NCBI RefSeq assembly: GCF_010500925.1
Contig: NZ_QVMG01000001.1
Span: forward strand, 1 to 64,000
Reading direction: 5' to 3'
Source of the DNA: Parabacteroides sp. 52
GTDB lineage: Bacteria; Bacteroidota; Bacteroidia; Bacteroidales; Tannerellaceae
Length of the DNA stretch: 64,000 nt
The notes beneath the pieces were generated by a model, which did not search any database, had not been told where the DNA came from, and saw nothing but the letters and a program-made list of their open reading frames with translations. The stretch's first letter is position 1; every line of letters begins with the position of its first letter. The translations under genes were made by a program, and so were the position numbers. Positions 9,024 to 17,127 of this stretch are shown here, piece after piece.

Positions 9024-9836
9024 ATGAAAAATAGAAATGAAATGGTTTTAAAGTATATGGTGTTGGGACTTTGTCTCTTGTGTGGCATGAATCTAAAGGC
9101 GCAATGTAAAGTTGAAAATCAGTATTTTCAAACAGGTGAAGTCTTGACATACGATATGTATTTCAAGTATGGTATTCTTTACACAAAGGCGGGAACCTCT
9201 TCTCTGTCTGTGACAGATGATACCTATGCGGGCAATGATGCCTATCGAATGACCTTAGAGGCTAAATCCGGTGGTATAGCCAAATCTTTTTTCTCAATGT
9301 CGGACACCCTCTCTTCCTGGATGACGAAAAAACTCGTGCCCCTGGCATATGCGAAGGATGCCCATGAAAATGGGGATTATACAAATGAACGGGCTGTCTA
9401 TACGTATTTACCGGAAGGCGGCGTATCCCTTCGGAATATCAACATACGAAATGAAAAATTGCGTTATGATACCACCTTGGTTTCCGACAATTGCATGTAT
9501 GATATGTTGAGTATCGTCTATTATGCCCGAACCCTGGAGTATGCCACAATGAAAAAGGGAGATAAGAAAACCGTTTCTTTTTTCTCCGGCAGGAAAAAGG
9601 TGGATATGGATATAGAATACCATGGGGTGGAGAAAGTTTCCGCCAACGATGGGAAGAAGTATAATTGCATCAAACTGGTACTAATGATGAATGAAAGAGC
9701 CTTTGAAGATAAAAATGAGGCGATGAAAGTCTTCATCACCAACGATTACAACCGCATCCCCGTGCGGATTGATTCCAAGTTGAAGGTCGGCTCCACCCGG
9801 GCGGTACTGAAGGCATATAAAGGGCAAAGAAATTAA
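9024..9836 (+). CDS. DUF3108 exported protein
   Basis: This 270-residue protein has an N-terminal signal peptide (hydrophobic core YMVLGLCLLCGMNL, likely cleavage after LKAQ). The mature part matches the general pattern of DUF3108 proteins: GEVLTYDMYFKYGI at the start, then beta-rich segments ending with DYNRIPVRIDSKLKVGSTRA. Function is unknown; the family is periplasmic or outer-membrane associated. A -7-like box (TACTTTTA) lies so close to the first ATG that the in-frame ATG at 9042 may be the true start; both give a signal peptide. The gene is transcribed alone. Confidence 0.75.
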   Translation: MKNRNEMVLKYMVLGLCLLCGMNLKAQCKVENQYFQTGEVLTYDMYFKYGILYTKAGTSSLSVTDDTYAGNDAYRMTLEAKSGGIAKSFFSMSDTLSSWMTKKLVPLAYAKDAHENGDYTNERAVYTYLPEGGVSLRNINIRNEKLRYDTTLVSDNCMYDMLSIVYYARTLEYATMKKGDKKTVSFFSGRKKVDMDIEYHGVEKVSANDGKKYNCIKLVLMMNERAFEDKNEAMKVFITNDYNRIPVRIDSKLKVGSTRAVLKAYKGQRN

Positions 9837-9923
9837 TAGTTTTTCTTTTATTGGAATCACGACGGTCACTCTTCTGTCTTATGTACAGGCCGTGCAGGCC
9901 ATGGGAGGTGTGATATCTTTTTG

Positions 9924-9931
9924 TATCTTTG
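9924..9931 (+). promoter_or_regulatory. nspC promoter, -7 box
   Basis: TATCTTTG fits TAnnTTTG and lies 32 bp before the chosen start codon at 9963. Its position argues against the in-frame ATG at 9921, which would precede the promoter. Confidence 0.5.
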
Positions 9932-9962
9932 CCGGCTCAATACTAAAACAAAGTTATCACAG

Positions 9963-11102
9963 ATGATCAGAATAGACCAGTTGCCTTCTCCCTGTTATGT
10001 AATGGAAGAGCGGTTGTTACGCAATAACCTGGCACTTATAAAAAGTGTCAAGGAACGTGCAGGGGTAAATATTATATTGGCGTTTAAGTCCTTTGCCTTA
10101 TGGAAAGCATTTCCGATTGTCCGGGAGTATATACCTTATTCGACAGCCAGTTCAATCTATGAGGCTCAACTGGCTTATGAAGAGATGGGCAGTCTGGCGC
10201 ATACCTATTCGCCGGCCTATACGGAAAAGGATTTCCCGGCTATCTTAAGATATAGCAGCCATGTGACATTCAATTCCTTGTCTCAGTTCAACCGTTTCTA
10301 CCCGATGGTAGAAGCAGATGGAAACCGTGTCTCTTGTGGCATTCGTATAAACCCCGAATATTCGGTGGTGGAAACGGATTTATACAATCCGACTGCGCCC
10401 GGATCGCGTATGGGAGTAGTCCGGGATCTCTTAGGCGAAAGTTTGCCAGAAGGAGTAGAAGGGCTCCATTTTCATACTCTTTGTGAATCGACCTCGTATG
10501 ACCTGGAGAAAACACTGGCAGTCGTAGAGGAGCGTTTCGGACAGTTTCTGCCGCATATCAAGTGGTTGAATATGGGCGGGGGACATTTGATGACACGCAA
10601 AGGATACGATGTAGAACATCTGATAGAGTTGTTACAAGGGTTTAAAGCCAAGTATCCGAACCTGGAGATCATCCTGGAACCGGGAAGTGCTTTTGCCTGG
10701 CAGACAGGTTTTCTGTTGACAACGGTGGTCGATGTTGTAGAAAATAAGGGAATTCGTACCGCCATTATAGATGCTTCTTTCACCTGTCATATGCCCGATT
10801 GCCTGGAGATGCCTTACCAACCGGCTATCCGGCAGGCTGTATCGCAGGAGGAGGGTGCATACACCTATCGTATCGGTGGAAACAGTTGCTTGAGCGGTGA
10901 TTTTATGGGCGACTGGCATTTTGTCAAACCGTTGCAGGTGGGGGATAACCTGATCTTTGAAGATATGATTCATTATACGATTGTCAAAACAAATATGTTT
11001 AATGGTATTCCGCATCCGGCTCTTGCCTTGTGGAGTAGGGAAGATGAATTGATTCTCTACCGTACCTTCGGGTATGAGGATTATAAGCACCGCATGAGTT
11101 AA
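9963..11102 (+). CDS. nspC: Carboxynorspermidine/carboxyspermidine decarboxylase
   Basis: This PLP enzyme of the alanine-racemase-fold decarboxylases performs the last step of the alternative spermidine/norspermidine pathway: decarboxylation of carboxy(nor)spermidine. The protein has 379 residues. The PLP lysine is Lys42 (ILAFKSFALW). The glycine motif NMGGGH and the LEPGSAFAWQTG stretch bind the phosphate, and HTLCESTSYD and GNSCLSGDF follow the NspC pattern (GNSCLSGD carries the catalytic Cys of the partner chain). An ATG 42 bp upstream is in frame but precedes the promoter. The dehydrogenase partner (Lys1-like) is not in the window. Confidence 0.9.
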   Translation: MIRIDQLPSPCYVMEERLLRNNLALIKSVKERAGVNIILAFKSFALWKAFPIVREYIPYSTASSIYEAQLAYEEMGSLAHTYSPAYTEKDFPAILRYSSHVTFNSLSQFNRFYPMVEADGNRVSCGIRINPEYSVVETDLYNPTAPGSRMGVVRDLLGESLPEGVEGLHFHTLCESTSYDLEKTLAVVEERFGQFLPHIKWLNMGGGHLMTRKGYDVEHLIELLQGFKAKYPNLEIILEPGSAFAWQTGFLLTTVVDVVENKGIRTAIIDASFTCHMPDCLEMPYQPAIRQAVSQEEGAYTYRIGGNSCLSGDFMGDWHFVKPLQVGDNLIFEDMIHYTIVKTNMFNGIPHPALALWSREDELILYRTFGYEDYKHRMS

Positions 11103-11172
11103 ATCACTTCTCCCTTGTGAGTTGTCAATTTAAATATTACCTTCGCATTATTATACAAAACACCAGAAAAAG

Positions 11173-12126
11173 ATGGGTATTTTTAGTTTTTTCAGTAAGG
11201 ATAAAAAAGAAACGTTAGATAAAGGATTGTCTAAGACCAAAGAGAATGTTTTTTCTAAAATAACACGTGCTGTTGCAGGAAAGAGTAAGGTAGACGATGA
11301 TGTACTGGACGATTTGGAAAAGATATTGGTCACTTCGGATGTAGGAGTAGATACAACCCTTAAGATCATTAGCCGTATTGAAAAGCGTGTAGCCCGGGAT
11401 AAATACATAAACACCGATGAATTGACAAGGATTCTTCGGGAAGAAATCGCCGAATTGCTGACGGAAAACAATCCTGATAAAGAGGAAGGCTATGTGCTTC
11501 CGGAAGACAAGAAACCGTATGTGATTATGGTTGTTGGCGTGAATGGTGTTGGAAAGACAACGACAATCGGTAAATTGGCTTATCAGTTTAAGAAAGCCGG
11601 AAAGAGTGTGTATTTGGGAGCGGCTGATACCTTCCGGGCAGCGGCTGTGGAGCAATTGGTGATTTGGAGTGAGCGGGTAGGGGTACCTATCATCAAACAA
11701 AAGATGGGGTCTGATCCTGCCTCCGTGGCTTATGACACCTTGAGTTCTGCCCAATCCAATCAGGCCGATGTGGTTATTATCGATACGGCAGGTCGTTTGC
11801 ATAATAAGATCAACCTGATGAATGAGTTGACCAAGATCAAGAATGTAATGAAAAAGGTGGTTCCTGATGCTCCTCATGAAGTCTTGTTGGTATTGGATGG
11901 TTCAACCGGACAAAATGCCTTTGAACAGGCCAAGCAGTTCACGGCAGCCACAGAAGTCAATGCCTTGGCGGTAACCAAATTGGATGGAACAGCAAAAGGC
12001 GGTGTGGTGATCGGTATCTCGGATCATTTTCATATCCCGGTGAAATATATAGGGCTGGGAGAAGGTATGGAAGACTTGCAGGTGTTTAATAAAAAAGAAT
12101 TTGTGGATTCTTTATTTGGAGAATAA
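11173..12126 (+). CDS. ftsY: Signal recognition particle receptor FtsY
   Basis: This SRP GTPase docks ribosome-nascent-chain complexes at the inner membrane. The 317 residues comprise a short N-terminal membrane-contact helix (GIFSFFSKDKK), the N domain (to about 105) and the G domain. G1 is GVNGVGKT (122-129), the DTAGR motif is at 204-208, TKLDG at 268-272, and GLGEGMEDLQVF closes the fold. The long acidic A domain of E. coli FtsY is missing, as in many bacteria. The gene is followed 93 bp later by rimO, with a long inverted repeat between them. Confidence 0.97.
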   Translation: MGIFSFFSKDKKETLDKGLSKTKENVFSKITRAVAGKSKVDDDVLDDLEKILVTSDVGVDTTLKIISRIEKRVARDKYINTDELTRILREEIAELLTENNPDKEEGYVLPEDKKPYVIMVVGVNGVGKTTTIGKLAYQFKKAGKSVYLGAADTFRAAAVEQLVIWSERVGVPIIKQKMGSDPASVAYDTLSSAQSNQADVVIIDTAGRLHNKINLMNELTKIKNVMKKVVPDAPHEVLLVLDGSTGQNAFEQAKQFTAATEVNALAVTKLDGTAKGGVVIGISDHFHIPVKYIGLGEGMEDLQVFNKKEFVDSLFGE

Positions 12127-12158
12127 AAGGCTATTGTGTGTAGCTTGTTATATTATAG

Positions 12159-12194
12159 TTAGGCACAGGTTACATGCACGTGATCTGTGCCTAA
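12159..12194 (+). terminator. Perfect 10-bp inverted repeat between ftsY and rimO
   Basis: TTAGGCACAG and CTGTGCCTAA are perfect inverted arms around a 16-nt loop. No run of T follows, so this may be a weak terminator or an mRNA processing or stability element rather than a classical terminator. Confidence 0.5.
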
Positions 12195-12218
12195 ACATTT
12201 ATAAGTAGAGTTTGTCGT

Positions 12219-13511
12219 ATGCGTAAAAATAAAGTAGATATAATCACGCTGGGGTGTTCGAAAAACCTGGTGGATTCGGAGCAGTTACTGCGTCAGTTTG
12301 TTGCCAACGGGTATACGGTTTCCCATGATCCGGAAAAGATAAATGGAGAGATCGTGGTGGTGAACACCTGTGGTTTTATCGGGGATGCACAGGAGGAATC
12401 GATTCAAATGATCCTCGAACTCGGTGAGGCGAAGCGAAAAGGACGGATTGGGCAATTGTATGTGATGGGATGCCTGTCGGAACGTTTCTTACAGGAAATG
12501 CAAGCGGAACTGCCGGAAGTAGATCGTTTTTATGGAAAGTTTGATTGGAATGAGTTATTGACTCATTTGGGAAAAACATATTATAAAGACCTTGCTACCG
12601 ACCGTATACTCACAACCCCCAAGCATTATGCATATGTGAAGATCGGAGAAGGCTGTAACCGTACTTGTTCCTATTGCTCCATACCTATAATAACCGGTCC
12701 TTACCGCTCTCGTTCAATAGAATCTCTTGAAACGGAAGTGCGTTTGTTGGTGGAAAAAGGGGTGAAAGAGTTTCAGCTCATCGCACAGGATCTTACCTTT
12801 TACGGGTTGGATATGTATAAACGACAGGCATTACCCGAACTGGTGGAACGCCTCTCGGATATATCCGGAGTGGAATGGATTCGTTTGCATTATGGTTATC
12901 CTTCCCATTTCCCTTATGAATTATTGCCAGTGATGCGTACCCGTGACAATGTGTGTAAATATATGGATATCGCTTTGCAGCATATCAGTGACCCTCTGTT
13001 GAAAAAAATGCGCAGGAATATCACAAAACAAGAGACTTACGACCTCTTGATGCGTATGCGTGAGGAAGTTCCCGGTATTCATTTGCGTACTACCCTGATG
13101 GTAGGGCATCCCGGTGAGACGGAAAAGGATTTTGAGGAGATGGTTGAGTTTGTAAAGAAAGTACGTTTCGAACGCATGGGAGCCTTTGCTTATAGTCATG
13201 AAACAGGTACTTATGCGCATACACATTATGCGGATGAAATACCTGAGGAGGTGAAGCAGGACAGACTGGATTATATCATGCGTATCCAGGAGAATATATC
13301 TGCAGAAATCAATGAACAGAAGATCGGTCAGACTTTCCGGACAATAGTGGATAGAGAAGAGGAAGACTTTTATATGGGAAGAACGGAGTTTGACTCACCG
13401 GATGTAGACCCGGAGGTTTTAATAAAAAAAGAAAAGTTACTTATCCCGGGGCAGTTTTATCAGGTGAAAGTAACGGATGCGCAACCCTTTGAATTGTATG
13501 GGGAGGTCTGA
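12219..13511 (+). CDS. rimO: Ribosomal protein S12 methylthiotransferase RimO
   Basis: This radical-SAM enzyme adds a methylthio group to an Asp of ribosomal protein S12. The 430 residues contain the three UPF0004 cysteines (Cys13 in GCSKN, Cys51 in NTCGF, Cys85 in MGCLSER) that hold the auxiliary 4Fe-4S cluster. The radical-SAM motif follows as Cys146-x3-Cys150-x2-Cys153 (CNRTCSYCSIP), and a TRAM domain occupies about 370-430. The signature GCSKNLVDSE marks RimO rather than MiaB. The gene lies between ftsY and the HU genes, an order I believe is common in Bacteroidales. Confidence 0.96.
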   Translation: MRKNKVDIITLGCSKNLVDSEQLLRQFVANGYTVSHDPEKINGEIVVVNTCGFIGDAQEESIQMILELGEAKRKGRIGQLYVMGCLSERFLQEMQAELPEVDRFYGKFDWNELLTHLGKTYYKDLATDRILTTPKHYAYVKIGEGCNRTCSYCSIPIITGPYRSRSIESLETEVRLLVEKGVKEFQLIAQDLTFYGLDMYKRQALPELVERLSDISGVEWIRLHYGYPSHFPYELLPVMRTRDNVCKYMDIALQHISDPLLKKMRRNITKQETYDLLMRMREEVPGIHLRTTLMVGHPGETEKDFEEMVEFVKKVRFERMGAFAYSHETGTYAHTHYADEIPEEVKQDRLDYIMRIQENISAEINEQKIGQTFRTIVDREEEDFYMGRTEFDSPDVDPEVLIKKEKLLIPGQFYQVKVTDAQPFELYGEV

Positions 13512-13529
13512 AATGGACAAAATGCCCTG

Positions 13530-13537
13530 TATATTTG
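13530..13537 (+). promoter_or_regulatory. Promoter of the HU gene pair, -7 box
   Basis: TATATTTG matches TAnnTTTG, 52 bp before the HU start codon at 13589. Confidence 0.6.
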
Positions 13538-13588
13538 TATGTTAACAAAAAAATAACTAATATAGCCGTCCTATTTAAAAAAGGCAAT

Positions 13589-13879
13589 ATGAAAAACAAA
13601 GAACTTATTGCAGAGTTGGCCAAACGTATGGGGTGGACCCAGCAGGAAGTGGCAGAAATGATGTCTTGTCTGAGCTCTGTTATAAGCAATGCATTGGTCG
13701 ATAATGATACCGCTTATTTTCAGGGATTTGGACAGTTTGAAGTAAAGAAAAAAGCCGAACGTATAACCGTGAATCCCGTCAGTGGAAAACGTTACCTGGT
13801 TCCTCCCAAATTGGCTCCAGTCTTTCGCCCGGGCATGACGATCAAAACAAAACTTAAAGAATTAAAAGACAATGAATAA
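13589..13879 (+). CDS. HU/IHF-family DNA-binding protein
   Basis: This small nucleoid protein of 96 residues binds and bends DNA as a dimer. The N-terminal helices (KNKELIAELAKRMGWTQQEV) and the beta-arm region (GFGQFEVKKKAERITVNPVSGKRYLVPPK) follow the HU pattern, with the arm PVSGKRYLVP in place of the usual P-(N/A)-TG. I chose the ATG at 13589 because the in-frame ATG at 13535 lies on the promoter and would add a non-HU extension. The gene overlaps the next, also HU-like, gene by 8 bp, so the two are probably translationally coupled and may heterodimerise. Confidence 0.9.
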   Translation: MKNKELIAELAKRMGWTQQEVAEMMSCLSSVISNALVDNDTAYFQGFGQFEVKKKAERITVNPVSGKRYLVPPKLAPVFRPGMTIKTKLKELKDNE

Positions 13880-15008
13880 CCGGTTGACGACACAAGATTT
13901 AGCCGGTTTGTTGGCAACGAAGACCGGTAGAACAAAGAAAGATTCCGAACAATTTATCAGAGAATTTATTTCCGCAGTGACTCAAGGTGCTTTTACTGAC
14001 AGATTGGTGAAAGTAAAAGGGTTGGGAACTTTTAAGATCATAGAGGTTGAAGATCGGGAGAGTGTCAATGTAAATACGGGTGAACGTTTTGTTATTCCCG
14101 GTCATTTCAGATTCAATTTCACACCGGATAAAGACCTGAAAGAGTTGGTGAACAAACCTTTTTCATTCTTTGATACCACAGAAATAGAGGAGGGGAAAGA
14201 TATTTCGGAACTATTAACAGCCGAAACAGAGGAGGAAATAGCGGAACCGGAAGAAGCTTTGATACCAGAGCAGAAAGAAGAACAAATACTTGAACCGGAA
14301 GAAGAACAGATACCAGAGCAGAAAGAAGCACAAATACCAGAGTCGAAAGAGGAGGTTTTACCTGAAATAGAAGAAAGTGTAGAGGAACCGGAGATGCCGG
14401 AAGAGCTGCCCGAGGTTCATGACGAGCCAATAGCCCCCTCCAGACAGGAGGATAAAGAATCTCCATCCCAAGAGCCTCAAAAGCCTCAAAAAGGGAAGAA
14501 GAATAGAGGGTGGTTGTTTGTGCTTTGGGGTATAATCCTTTTGGTGATAGGTATAATCGGTTATAAATATAGAATCTATTTACAAGAAATAGAACAAGAA
14601 AGAAGGATTGAGCAAATAATTGCTATTTCGGGGCCTGAGGTACAGGAGGAAGAACAGCAAATACCGATTGAATCCGAAGAGAGTGTAAATGACAGCATTG
14701 TGGTTGTGGCGGAAGAAGAAAAACAACCGGAGAAGATAACCGTAGAGACACCTAAGATATTGAAGACTGTCAAGATTGAAGCCGGTAGCCGCTTGACCTT
14801 AATAGCCCTTGAACATTATGGAAATAAGATCTTCTGGGTGTATTTGTATGCATTTAATAAAGAAAAGATAAATGACCCCAATAATATACCTATTGGCACG
14901 GAGATACAGGTGCCTTCACCGGAACAATATGGTATAAATGCCAAAGATCGCAGTTCCATAGAGAAAGCATCCGCTCTTCAGACCGAAATATTAACAGGGA
15001 AAAAGTAA
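13872..15008 (+). CDS. HU-domain protein with acidic linker, transmembrane helix and LysM domain
   Basis: This 378-residue fusion starts with an HU/IHF fold (1-92: KVKGLGTFKIIEVEDRES, then VNTGERFVIPGH as arm). A long acidic, repeat-like linker follows (105-205, repeats of the type PEQKE/EPEEE). One transmembrane helix lies at about 213-233 (WLFVLWGIILLVIGIIG). A charged segment then leads to a LysM-like domain (about 300-350: KIEAGSRLTLIALEHYGNK and IPIGTEIQVP). The topology implies DNA binding in the cytoplasm and peptidoglycan contact in the periplasm. Function is unknown; a chromosome-envelope tether is an inference. It is coupled to the HU gene upstream. Confidence 0.85.
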   Translation: MNNRLTTQDLAGLLATKTGRTKKDSEQFIREFISAVTQGAFTDRLVKVKGLGTFKIIEVEDRESVNVNTGERFVIPGHFRFNFTPDKDLKELVNKPFSFFDTTEIEEGKDISELLTAETEEEIAEPEEALIPEQKEEQILEPEEEQIPEQKEAQIPESKEEVLPEIEESVEEPEMPEELPEVHDEPIAPSRQEDKESPSQEPQKPQKGKKNRGWLFVLWGIILLVIGIIGYKYRIYLQEIEQERRIEQIIAISGPEVQEEEQQIPIESEESVNDSIVVVAEEEKQPEKITVETPKILKTVKIEAGSRLTLIALEHYGNKIFWVYLYAFNKEKINDPNNIPIGTEIQVPSPEQYGINAKDRSSIEKASALQTEILTGKK

Positions 15009-15099
15009 AAAGTTTTTTCCTTTTAATAAAATAAATAAACCATGCCGTACAGTTAGAATTATTTAACTGCAAAAGTGTATCATACGAATTTAACATTTC

Positions 15100-15107
15100 T
15101 AATTTTG
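15100..15107 (+). promoter_or_regulatory. Bat operon promoter, -7 box
   Basis: TAATTTTG matches TAnnTTTG about 59 bp upstream of moxR. It is the only good promoter seen before the eight-gene Bat cluster. Confidence 0.55.
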
Positions 15108-15165
15108 TACGTCTAAAAAAAGGAAGATATATATTTGTCAATAATATAATAATAATAGAAAATCT

Positions 15166-16161
15166 ATGAGTCAGACAGTAGACATTCGTGAGTTGAATGA
15201 GCGAATTGAAAGTAAGAGTTCGTTTGTGAATATGATTACGATGGGAATGGACCAGGTAATTGTTGGCCAGAAACATTTAGTGGAATCGTTATTGATTGGT
15301 TTGCTATCCGATGGACATATCCTCTTGGAAGGGGTGCCCGGTTTGGCAAAAACCTTAGCCATTAAAACATTGGCCTCCTTGATCGATGCGAAATACAGTC
15401 GTATTCAGTTTACGCCGGACTTATTGCCTGCCGATGTTATCGGTACGATGATCTATAGTCAAAAAAATGAAGAGTTCCAGGTTAAACAAGGTCCCGTGTT
15501 TGCCAATTTTGTATTGGCGGATGAAATTAACCGTGCACCGGCAAAGGTACAGAGTGCTTTACTGGAGGCGATGCAGGAACGTCAAGTGACAATCAGTGAA
15601 CATACGTATCCATTACCTAAACCTTTCCTGGTAATGGCTACCCAGAACCCGATAGAGCAGGAAGGTACCTATCCGTTGCCGGAAGCACAGGTGGACCGTT
15701 TCATGCTTAAAGTGGTAATTAATTATCCAAAGAAAGAAGAAGAAAAGTTGATTATCCGTCAGAATATATCAGGCGCAAGCCCGGAGATCAAACCGATTCT
15801 TACCAAAAAAGAAATACTGGAAGCCCGTGAAGTCGTTCGGGAGGTTTACCTGGATGAAAAAATCGAACGTTATATTGTAGATATTGTATTTGCCACCCGT
15901 TTCCCTCAGGAATTCGGAATGGCTAATTTATCCAATATGATTTCTTTCGGTGCTTCTCCCCGTGCATCTATCAACCTGGCCTTGGCAGCACGTGCCTATG
16001 CCTTTATCAAACGCAGAGGATATGTGATCCCGGAAGATATCCGCGCTGTTTGTCACGATGTAATGCGCCATCGTATCGGATTGAGTTATGAGGCAGAAGC
16101 CAATAACCTGACTTCCGAAGAAGTGATTAGTGAGATTCTGAATAAAGTAGAAGTACCCTAA
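15166..16161 (+). CDS. MoxR-family AAA+ ATPase (BatI-like)
   Basis: This 331-residue MoxR AAA+ ATPase is the first gene of the Bat cluster. Walker A is GVPGLAKT (56-63), Walker B is VLADEINR (116-123), the sensor region reads MATQNPIEQEGTYPLPEAQ, and the lid domain carries a GASPRASINLALAARA motif. MoxR proteins act as chaperones that mature or insert metal-dependent complexes, working with the vWA proteins encoded next door. In Bacteroides fragilis the bat genes support aerotolerance. It is co-transcribed with the DUF58 gene through an AT-rich repeat element. Confidence 0.93.
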   Translation: MSQTVDIRELNERIESKSSFVNMITMGMDQVIVGQKHLVESLLIGLLSDGHILLEGVPGLAKTLAIKTLASLIDAKYSRIQFTPDLLPADVIGTMIYSQKNEEFQVKQGPVFANFVLADEINRAPAKVQSALLEAMQERQVTISEHTYPLPKPFLVMATQNPIEQEGTYPLPEAQVDRFMLKVVINYPKKEEEKLIIRQNISGASPEIKPILTKKEILEAREVVREVYLDEKIERYIVDIVFATRFPQEFGMANLSNMISFGASPRASINLALAARAYAFIKRRGYVIPEDIRAVCHDVMRHRIGLSYEAEANNLTSEEVISEILNKVEVP

Positions 16162-16163
16162 AG

Positions 16164-16249
16164 AATGGACAATGGACAGTTGACAATGGACAATGAAGTT
16201 TTGTATTACTAATTGTTAATTGTCAATTATCAATTGTCAATTGACAATT
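16164..16249. repeat. AT-rich inverted-arm repeat element between moxR and the DUF58 gene
   Basis: The left arm (16164-16197) is built of GGACAATG-like units and the right arm (16208-16249) of inverted AATTGTCA/AATTGTTA units, with a short unique core between them. The right arm abuts the ATG of the next gene, so its fold may hide or expose the start codon. Similar elements lie at 55.3, 58.0 and 60.6 kb. Confidence 0.7.
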
Positions 16250-17119
16250 ATGGAGACAAGTGAACTACTCAAAAAAGTTCGTCAGATAGAAATTAAGACT
16301 CGTGGTCTTTCGCGCAATATCTTTGCGGGGCAATATCATTCGGCTTTTAAAGGACGGGGTATGGCCTTTAGTGAGGTGCGGGAATACCAGTTTGGGGATG
16401 ATATTCGGGATATCGACTGGAACGTGACGGCGCGGTATAACCGTCCGTATGTGAAGGTGTTTGAAGAAGAGCGCGAATTAACGGTTATGTTATTAATAGA
16501 CGTTTCGGGAAGTCGCGACTTTGGTACGGTTTCTGTAATGAAAAAAGAAATCATTACAGAGATTGCCGCCACCTTGGCTTTCTCAGCGATCCAAAATAAT
16601 GATAAGATTGGGGTCCTTTTCTTTTCTGATAAGATTGAGAAATTTATCCCTCCTCAGAAAGGGAAGAAGCATATCTTGTATATTATCCGTGAATTGATTG
16701 ATTTTCATCCGGAAGAGAAAAGAACAGATATTACCCAAGTCTTGAAATATATGACAAGTGCTATCAAAAAGCGGTGTACGGCCTTTTTGATATCGGATTT
16801 TATTGACAAAGGGGATTTCAAAGATGCTTTGACTATAGCAAACCGCAAACACGATGTTGTTGCGATCCAGGTCTATGACCGTCGCGAAGCGGAACTGCCA
16901 GCTGTTGGATTGATGAAAATCAAAGATGCGGAAACAGGTGTCGAACGTTGGATCGACAGTTCTTCCTCCCGTGTACGCGAAGTATACAAAGAATGGTGGG
17001 AACGCAGACAAAAGCAGATGAATGACTCCTTTAAAAAGAGTCGCGTCGATGCTGTTTCGGTACGCACGGAAGATGATTATGTGAAAGCATTAATGGCTCT
17101 TTTTGGTAAACGTAATTAA
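16250..17119 (+). CDS. DUF58 domain protein with vWA-like fold
   Basis: This 289-residue cytoplasmic protein has the conserved DUF58 signature GDDIRDIDWNVTARY (49-63) and a metal-ion-dependent adhesion site DVSGS (84-88), so it is vWA-like. DUF58 proteins are encoded next to MoxR ATPases throughout bacteria and are thought to be adaptors or clients. An ATG 30 bp upstream is in frame but lies inside the repeat arm; 16250 gives the standard N-terminus. The gene is followed after 8 bp by the next Bat-cluster gene. Confidence 0.9.
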   Translation: METSELLKKVRQIEIKTRGLSRNIFAGQYHSAFKGRGMAFSEVREYQFGDDIRDIDWNVTARYNRPYVKVFEEERELTVMLLIDVSGSRDFGTVSVMKKEIITEIAATLAFSAIQNNDKIGVLFFSDKIEKFIPPQKGKKHILYIIRELIDFHPEEKRTDITQVLKYMTSAIKKRCTAFLISDFIDKGDFKDALTIANRKHDVVAIQVYDRREAELPAVGLMKIKDAETGVERWIDSSSSRVREVYKEWWERRQKQMNDSFKKSRVDAVSVRTEDDYVKALMALFGKRN

Positions 17120-17127
17120 GTATACAG

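Noticed and set aside
9921..9962. Longer N-terminus for nspC
   Set aside because: The upstream ATG lies on the -7 box and adds residues unlike the family; MIRIDQLPSPCYV is the expected start.
13535..13588. Longer N-terminus for the HU gene
   Set aside because: It starts on the promoter and adds 18 residues not seen in HU proteins.
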